Assembly: GCA_900753285.1 (NCBI GenBank)
Contig: CAADYN010000135.1
Span: forward strand, 1-10,601
From: Clostridia bacterium
Lineage (GTDB): Bacteria; Bacillota; Clostridia; Oscillospirales; CAG-272
DNA: 10,601 nucleotides
Direction of reading: 5' to 3'
Below the pieces are notes generated by a model, which was given only the letters and a program-made list of their open reading frames with translations, was not told the origin of the DNA and ran no database searches. This document shows, one piece after another, positions 6,203-10,601 of the stretch; position 1 is the stretch's first letter, and each line of letters opens with the position of its first letter. Both the position numbers and the translations under genes were made by a program.

Positions 6203-7928
6203 GATTTTAAAGAAATTCTTCCGCTTCTGCGACAAAAGAGAACGCAGGGAGTTTTACGTCTCGATTGCACTCGGAGTTGCGGCGGCTTTGTTTTCTGCAC
6301 TGAAAATTCCGGCTATAGGAGTCATGCTCGGCGCAATTTTGTCTTCCGACGTCACGGCAAAGAGCATACTCCTCTCGCTGTGCATCATGCTTGTCTCGGT
6401 AGTCGGTTCGTCAATTTTAAAATACCGCGCAACGGCACTGCAAACCGACGCCGGATACTCCACAACTGCGAATAAGCGCGTGCAGATAGCCGAGCATTTG
6501 CGCTACCTTCCGATGGGATATTTCAATGAAAACAGCCTCGGCGCGATAACCTCAGTCACGACAAACACTATGGATAACCTCTCGGGAGTCTCTACACGTG
6601 TGGTAATGCTTGTGACGGAGGGACTGTTCACTACAGCTGTAATGACGCTAGCGGTGTTCATGTTTGAGTGGCGTGCGGGACTTCTCATTGTCTGCGGAAT
6701 GGTTGTTTATTACCTCGTCAATCGCGCGCTGCAAGTGAAGTCGGAGAATACGACAAAAAGAAAGCTCAAGGGAGACACGGCTGTGGTTGAGCAGGTGCTC
6801 GAATATATCAAGGGAATCGCGGAGGTGAAATCGTACTCGCTCGTCGGAAAGTACAACCGAAAGCTCGAGAACGCAATTGACGAAAACTCCGCCGCCAACA
6901 TCGACATGGAACTGAAGCTTCTCCCGCTCATGCTCGCACAAAACGCCATAGCCAAGCTCATTGACGTAGGAGTAGTGGTGCTGTCTATTGTACAGTACAT
7001 CCGCGGAGACATGGCACTTTTAAACTGCGTCATGCTTGCGATATGCTCATTCATGCTCACGGAGGGGCTTGAGTCGGCGGGTACTCAGTCGAGCTTGCTC
7101 AGAGTTGTGGACACATGCGTTAATCAGGCGAACGATATCCTCTCTCTGCCCGCTATGGACATCACCGGAGAAGAGCTGGAGCCGGAGAAACACGACATCG
7201 GTGCGGAGAGCATAAAGTTTTCCTACGGTGAGAAGACCATAATCGACGGCGTTACGCTTGACATTCCCGAAAAAAGCACCACTGCCATTGTAGGACCATC
7301 GGGAGACGGAAAAACCACGCTTTGTCATCTGCTCTCACGCTTCTGGGATGTGGACGAGGGTGTCGTAAAGCTCGGAGGGCATGACGTGCGGGAATACAGC
7401 ATGGACAGCCTTATGAAAAATTTCAGCTTCGTGTTCCAAAACGTATACCTGTTCCATGACACTGTCGCGAACAACATCCGTTTCGGTCAGCCTGACGCTC
7501 CTATGGAAAAGGTGACGGAAGCTGCGAAAAAGGCACGGTGCCACGACTTTATAATGAAGCTGCCGAACGGTTATGAGACTGTGCTCGGTGAAGCGGGAGG
7601 AACACTGTCGGGAGGGGAGAGACAGCGGCTTTCAATAGCTCGTGCAATGATGAAGGATGCGCCGATAATAATCCTCGACGAAGCCACGGCAAATGTCGAC
7701 CCGGAGAACGAAAAGGAGCTTATGGAGGCAATACACGAGCTGACGACGGAGAAAACCGTTATCATGATAGCTCACAGGCTGAAAACAGTGCGCGAGGCTC
7801 AGCAGATTTTTGTCGTTGATAAAGGAAAAAAAGCTCAGCGCGGCACACATGATGAACTGATGCGGCAGGATGGCATATACCGTCGTTTCATCAGCGGACG
7901 CGAAAAAGCCGTTGGGTGGAAGATATAA
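6195..7928 (+). CDS. ABC half-transporter, permease-ATPase fusion (577 aa)
   Basis: This membrane transporter subunit has exporter-type transmembrane helices (about residues 20-300) followed by one ATPase domain. Walker A GPSGDGKT starts at residue 367, with Asp where Ser is more usual. The Q-loop is FVFQNVYLF, the signature LSGGE is at 471-475, Walker B IIILDE at 491-496 and H-loop His527. All catalytic motifs are present and the length is normal. The ATG at 6195 is chosen because AGGAGGAGA lies five bases before it; an upstream in-frame ATG at 6111 lies deep inside the preceding gene without such a site. It overlaps the previous half-transporter by eight bases, as partners in heterodimeric ABC systems do. 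The partner is frameshifted, so this subunit may be orphaned unless it can work alone. Family likeness (YbtPQ/IrtAB type) allows import or export; direction and substrate are not shown by the sequence. Confidence 0.93.
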   Translation: MLEILKKFFRFCDKRERREFYVSIALGVAAALFSALKIPAIGVMLGAILSSDVTAKSILLSLCIMLVSVVGSSILKYRATALQTDAGYSTTANKRVQIAEHLRYLPMGYFNENSLGAITSVTTNTMDNLSGVSTRVVMLVTEGLFTTAVMTLAVFMFEWRAGLLIVCGMVVYYLVNRALQVKSENTTKRKLKGDTAVVEQVLEYIKGIAEVKSYSLVGKYNRKLENAIDENSAANIDMELKLLPLMLAQNAIAKLIDVGVVVLSIVQYIRGDMALLNCVMLAICSFMLTEGLESAGTQSSLLRVVDTCVNQANDILSLPAMDITGEELEPEKHDIGAESIKFSYGEKTIIDGVTLDIPEKSTTAIVGPSGDGKTTLCHLLSRFWDVDEGVVKLGGHDVREYSMDSLMKNFSFVFQNVYLFHDTVANNIRFGQPDAPMEKVTEAAKKARCHDFIMKLPNGYETVLGEAGGTLSGGERQRLSIARAMMKDAPIIILDEATANVDPENEKELMEAIHELTTEKTVIMIAHRLKTVREAQQIFVVDKGKKAQRGTHDELMRQDGIYRRFISGREKAVGWKI

Positions 7929-7937
7929 CTATACAAA

Positions 7938-7980
7938 AAAAGAATGAGTCGGCGGCAAAACTAACTCATTCTTTTGTTTT
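7938..7980. terminator. Bidirectional intrinsic terminator
   Basis: AAAAGAATGAGT (7938-7949) and ACTCATTCTTTT (7964-7975) form a perfect 12-bp stem with a 14-nt loop. A-rich bases lie on the left and T-rich bases on the right, so it can stop transcription on both strands. It sits between the ends of two converging operons: the ABC transporter stop at 7928 and the methyltransferase stop at 7982. Confidence 0.88.
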
Positions 7981-7981
7981 A

Positions 7982-8890
7982 TTATCTTTTTCTCGCGGCA
8001 AGGCAGTAGTTCACGTGCTCGAACGCTGTCATGTCCGCTCCGGCTTTGTCTATTATGTTTTTCTGAATATCCGCGGGCGTCAGCAAGTCGTATATCAAAA
8101 ATCCGTGCTCATCGAGCAGCTTTTCAAGCTCAGTGTAGGAAAACGCGGATTTCATGGGTTCGCCGCCCGCTTTTGCCATCATTATCGTATTCTTCACGCG
8201 GTTTTCGGCGGAGCTAAAGAAGTTCTCGTCTGGATAATCGAACACTACCGAGCTGCCGTCCGCGCATATTTCGGAGAGGGAAGAGAGCGTTTTCTCTATT
8301 TCCTCGAGCGAGAGATAATATGTAACTCCGAGCCAAGAGAAAAACGACTTCACAGTCCTGTCAAATCCGCTTTCCGTGAGCCTTTCCGAGAGGCTGTCAT
8401 TTGCAAAATCCACGGGGACGAACTTCAGATTCTCGGGAATATTCCATCCTGCGCGGGATATCCTCTCCAGCTTGTCCGCCTGCGTCAGTGGATGATCCAC
8501 CTCGAAAACCTTGTACTTCGACAAAAATTCAGGCTCACGGAACGCAAATGTGTCAAGACCCGCGCCGAGGATTACGTATTGCCGTGCTCCCGTCAGTGTG
8601 TCCGTTTTCAGAGCACGCTCGGTGTATGCGGCACGGCACAGGGGAGAGGGGGAGATGTGGACGTTCACTATCCTGCGGAGAAGACTTTTCGGTTCCTGCA
8701 TAGAAGGGATTATCTCCGGCTCAAAAAACTGCGCGCCGCTCAGAATATATCCCCCGACGGCTTTGTATTCTTCGTCCGTCATAAGTTCCTTTGCGAGGTA
8801 GTCCCTGAATACGGGATGTTCCTCGTTTTCCGCGTGAAATGCCCGTCCGAATGCACTCATCAGAGCGGTAATGCTGCTTGTGTTTTCCAT
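7982..8890 (-). CDS. Class I SAM-dependent methyltransferase, LCM/TIGR00027-like (302 aa)
   Basis: This is a predicted soluble methyltransferase using S-adenosylmethionine; the methyl acceptor is unknown. The Rossmann motif I is YVILGAGLDTFAFRE (about residues 105-119). Motif II is FEVDHPLTQADK (129-140), whose acidic residue would hold the SAM ribose. VPVDFA (158-163) follows, then SWLGVTYYL (185-193) and VVFDYP in the post-motif strand. The GAGLDTFAFR plus EVDHP combination is characteristic of the leucine carboxyl methyltransferase superfamily (PF04072), whose bacterial members often methylate small molecules. Length is usual. AAAGGAG lies six bases before the ATG at 8890. It is the last gene of a three-gene operon, 18 bp after the membrane protein gene, and ends at a shared terminator. 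It may modify a metabolite sensed or handled by the upstream proteins, but nothing in the sequence proves this. Confidence 0.9.
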   Translation of the reverse strand: MENTSSITALMSAFGRAFHAENEEHPVFRDYLAKELMTDEEYKAVGGYILSGAQFFEPEIIPSMQEPKSLLRRIVNVHISPSPLCRAAYTERALKTDTLTGARQYVILGAGLDTFAFREPEFLSKYKVFEVDHPLTQADKLERISRAGWNIPENLKFVPVDFANDSLSERLTESGFDRTVKSFFSWLGVTYYLSLEEIEKTLSSLSEICADGSSVVFDYPDENFFSSAENRVKNTIMMAKAGGEPMKSAFSYTELEKLLDEHGFLIYDLLTPADIQKNIIDKAGADMTAFEHVNYCLAARKR

Positions 8891-8908
8891 TATTTCTCCT
8901 TTGTCCCC

Positions 8909-9460
8909 TCAGTTTTTCCTGCCTTCTCTGATTTCCGCACCGTAACGGCAGAGCAGAGCGGCAATGATGAACATTATACCGAGCGTGATGTTTCCTTCAG
9001 TGCCAAAGGGCATATTTAATTCGACCGCTTTCTCTACGTCCATAATTCCCGCGGCGATACCCTCGACAATGCTTCCGACAACCGCGCATACTGTGGGGAT
9101 AACGGCGGTTATGATACCGAGACGGAGCAGCTCCTTTGCACCCGCGAAAGTGAACGGATTTCCTGCGGCAAGCTCGTTTTTGAAGTACAGCTCCGCATAT
9201 TTTGCGAGTACAGCCTCACCTGCGCAAACGACAAGCCAGCCGATGAGTACCGCGATGAGACTGCCTTCCGCGTAGTCTAAGTTTTCGGATATAATTCCGT
9301 GAATCGTAACTCCGCCGAGCTTTAAAATATTTCCGCCCACGCTCAGGCTGATCATTCCGACGATACATCCGCAGAAGCCGATTACCGCAAAGACAAAGGC
9401 GATTTTACATAGTATTTTTCCGATTTTTGAGAGAGTTTGAATTGTTTTGAGTGAGTTCAT
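8909..9460 (-). CDS. DUF2975-like four-helix membrane protein (183 aa)
   Basis: This is an integral membrane protein of unknown function. Hydrophobic segments lie at about residues 16-40, 66-86, 112-136 and 157-172, with a short basic/acidic tail (RYGAEIREGRKN). The cytoplasmic or loop motif AAGNPFTFAGAKELLRLG (98-115) between helices 2 and 3 matches the G-x-PF-(x)n-LR-x-G pattern I associate with DUF2975. Members of that family usually sit next to a small HTH regulator, which also holds here. There is no signal peptide distinct from helix 1. AAAGGAA lies about eight bases before the ATG at 9460. It follows the regulator gene by 50 bp and precedes the methyltransferase by 18 bp. DUF2975 partners are more often Cro/C1-type HTH proteins, so the ArsR-like partner is a variant. 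Family assignment is moderate. Confidence 0.8.
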   Translation of the reverse strand: MNSLKTIQTLSKIGKILCKIAFVFAVIGFCGCIVGMISLSVGGNILKLGGVTIHGIISENLDYAEGSLIAVLIGWLVVCAGEAVLAKYAELYFKNELAAGNPFTFAGAKELLRLGIITAVIPTVCAVVGSIVEGIAAGIMDVEKAVELNMPFGTEGNITLGIMFIIAALLCRYGAEIREGRKN

Positions 9461-9510
9461 AGTGATGTTCCTTTTAACTAAAAATGTTGTTTGTTACATC
9501 TTTTGACGAT

Positions 9511-10020
9511 TTATGTTTCGTCTCCGTCAACAGGGGAGGATATCAGCGTTATCTGCCTCGTCTTGCTTCCTTCGTGCGGTTTCATGCTCATGTATTTCAG
9601 CGCAACCTGATTTATCTCCGAGAAAAATGCCGCGAATTCCTCATCCGTCAGCTTCAGTGTACACGCGGTCAGCAGCAGCATATCTTTCACGGGATTTACG
9701 TCTCCTTCCGAAAAATACTTCGCGAACGCCCCGCACAGCCGCAGAAGAGACGCCTGAACGCTCAGTCCGGTGCTGTCGTTTTGCTCGAGGGTCTTTTTGT
9801 TCAGCTTGTATACGCTCTCGACCGTCCCGCGAATCCTGTTTTCCTCCACAACCGTGAGAATTCCGTTGTCCAGTAGTATCTTCACATGGCGGTAAAGGCT
9901 TGCGCTCGGTATATCCGGCAGAGCTTTCCGCATTTCCTTGACCGTGCCGGTTTCGTTGACGAGCAGATACTGAAATATTCTCTGCCTTGCAGGGTTCATT
10001 ACGATTTCAACTATGTCCAT
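9511..10020 (-). CDS. ArsR-like winged-helix transcriptional regulator (169 aa)
   Basis: This is a predicted DNA-binding regulator. The N-terminus MDIVEIVMNPARQRIFQYLL is the first helix pair of an ArsR/HTH_20-type domain. TVKEMRKALPDIPSASLYRH forms the second and recognition helices (about residues 26-45). VKILLDNGILTVVEENRIRG and VESVYKL form the wing (46-73). The C-terminal 95 residues are helical and may be for dimerisation or ligand binding. There is no cysteine cluster like that of metal-sensing ArsR proteins. The frame extends upstream to 10149, but I chose the ATG at 10020 because AAAGGTGGTGAT precedes it and because the longer form would start inside the promoter and terminator region. 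It is the first gene of the three-gene operon and probably regulates that operon itself. Confidence 0.88.
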   Translation of the reverse strand: MDIVEIVMNPARQRIFQYLLVNETGTVKEMRKALPDIPSASLYRHVKILLDNGILTVVEENRIRGTVESVYKLNKKTLEQNDSTGLSVQASLLRLCGAFAKYFSEGDVNPVKDMLLLTACTLKLTDEEFAAFFSEINQVALKYMSMKPHEGSKTRQITLISSPVDGDET

Positions 10021-10054
10021 ATCATCACCACCTTTTGTAATATTCCGCTTATAT

Positions 10055-10082
10055 ATTATATTCTCATAATTGATAATGTCAA
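10055..10082 (-). promoter_or_regulatory. Near-consensus sigma-A promoter for the three-gene operon
   Basis: On the minus strand TTGACA (10082-10077) and TATAAT (10060-10055) are both perfect, with 16 bp between them. Transcription should begin near 10047, leaving a leader of about 27 nt to the ATG at 10020. The spacer and -10 area are very AT-rich and contain imperfect dyads that could serve the first-gene regulator. Confidence 0.85.
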
Positions 10083-10115
10083 GAGGTAAACCAAAATTTC
10101 TTTTGATTTTTGCAG

Positions 10116-10152
10116 AAAAAAGCTGCGCAAACGGAATTTCCGTCCACACAGC
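10116..10152 (-). terminator. Intrinsic terminator of the DUF1846 gene
   Basis: Read on the minus strand, GCTGTGTGGACGGA (10152-10139) pairs with TCCGTTTGCGCAGC (10135-10122) around a 3-nt loop. The 14-bp stem is uninterrupted if G-U pairs are allowed. Six Ts follow (10121-10116). It separates the DUF1846 gene from the promoter of the next operon. Confidence 0.88.
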
Positions 10153-10170
10153 CGTGTATTTTTTATTAAA

Positions 10171-10601
10171 TTATCTATGGAAGAGCTTGTTTGACTCGTA
10201 CACAGGCTCGCAGGTCAGATTGATTCCGAGCTTGCGGAACTTGTCCGTGTCAACGTGAGAAACGATAACGCTTGAATGAGCCTCGCATCCCGTGAGCATT
10301 GGCAGGCAGTCGAGAGCGGCTTTCGCGTTTTTGTCGGTTGTAGCCGAAATTGCAAGAGCTATCAGTATCTCGTCAACGTGAAGTCTGGGATTGTGACAGC
10401 TGAAGGTTTTGAGCTTTAGCTCGCAGATGGGTTCGATTACCGAGGGAGAGATGAGGTGAATGCTGTCGTCGACGCCTGCGAGAGCCTTCAGAGAATTGAG
10501 AAGCGCGGCAGAGCATGAGCCGAGAAGCGCGGAGGTCTTTCCTGTAACGATTCTTCCGTCGGGTAATTCGATTGCGGCGGCAGGTCCTTCCGTTGCGGCG
10601 G
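10171..10601 (-). CDS. DUF1846 (UPF0371) family protein, C-terminal 142 residues, partial
   Basis: The gene runs off the right edge, so its start is not seen. The frame was found by translating the minus strand from the edge to the TAA at 10173-10171. It contains LPDGRIVTGKTSALLGSCSA, then NPRLHVDEILIALAISATTD, and closes with RKLGINLTCEPVYESNKLFHR. These are hallmarks, as I know the family, of the C-terminal domain of DUF1846, a protein of about 500 residues found in many Firmicutes and without an established function. The visible part looks intact and ends where relatives end. It is followed at once by a strong terminator, so it is not in the same transcript as the regulator operon to its left. 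Confidence 0.9.
   Translation of the reverse strand, partial: AATEGPAAAIELPDGRIVTGKTSALLGSCSAALLNSLKALAGVDDSIHLISPSVIEPICELKLKTFSCHNPRLHVDEILIALAISATTDKNAKAALDCLPMLTGCEAHSSVIVSHVDTDKFRKLGINLTCEPVYESNKLFHR

Noticed and set aside
7916..9019. Long plus-strand open frame (367 codons)
   Set aside because: It is antisense to the methyltransferase, which has clear SAM motifs and a ribosome site; the plus frame shows no recognisable domain or start signal.
10021..10149. Longer N-terminus for the ArsR-like regulator, from an ATG at 10149
   Set aside because: The added 43 residues would be read from the terminator and promoter region and resemble no HTH protein; the ATG at 10020 has a good ribosome site.

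Overview
The window reads as part of a Firmicutes chromosome, probably a gut-type Clostridia (Oscillospiraceae/Ruminococcus-like). This rests on strong AAGGAG-type ribosome binding sites, short ATGA gene overlaps, a mid-GC codon style, and a gene content of Trep_Strep/MptD ECF transporter, DUF1846, DUF2975 and DUF1871 families. The genus is a guess; no rRNA or marker gene is present.

Region 1 (1-628) is the leader-distal end of a CRISPR array with a type I-C-like 32-nt repeat: nine full repeats, then a ninth spacer and a decayed tenth repeat. The array continues left of the window, where the leader and any cas genes would be. Region 2 (679-990) is a small AT-rich DUF1871-like gene on the minus strand.

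Region 3 (1052-7928) is one functional block: a minus-strand AraC-family regulator (PchR/YbtA-like C-terminus) divergent from a plus-strand operon. The operon holds an ECF-transporter S component (MptD/Trep_Strep), an EcfT membrane component, a double-domain ECF ATPase, and two half-size ABC transporters of exporter fold that look like a heterodimer. The layout resembles regulated uptake of a metal chelate or another small molecule, but the substrate is not visible. Two genes are broken. The ECF ATPase has lost nearly all of its first nucleotide-binding domain and changes frame at about 3531-3542. The first ABC half-transporter is frameshifted by a tandem duplication of the 7-bp unit GAGAGTG at 4563-4576; removing one copy restores a 585-residue protein. 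The regulator, S component, EcfT and last ABC gene are open, so this looks like a recently damaged operon, or a site of reversible slippage.

Region 4 (7982-10082) is a minus-strand three-gene operon with a near-consensus promoter: an ArsR-like winged-helix regulator, a four-helix DUF2975-like membrane protein, and an LCM/TIGR00027-type SAM-dependent methyltransferase. A bidirectional terminator at 7938-7980 is shared with the ABC operon. Region 5 (10171-10601) is the C-terminal end of a DUF1846 (UPF0371) gene, closed by a 14-bp-stem terminator.

I do not see a clearly new defence or mobile system. The most notable items are the two precise lesions in the transporter operon, the operator-like repeats in its control region, and the readable acquisition history in the CRISPR repeats.
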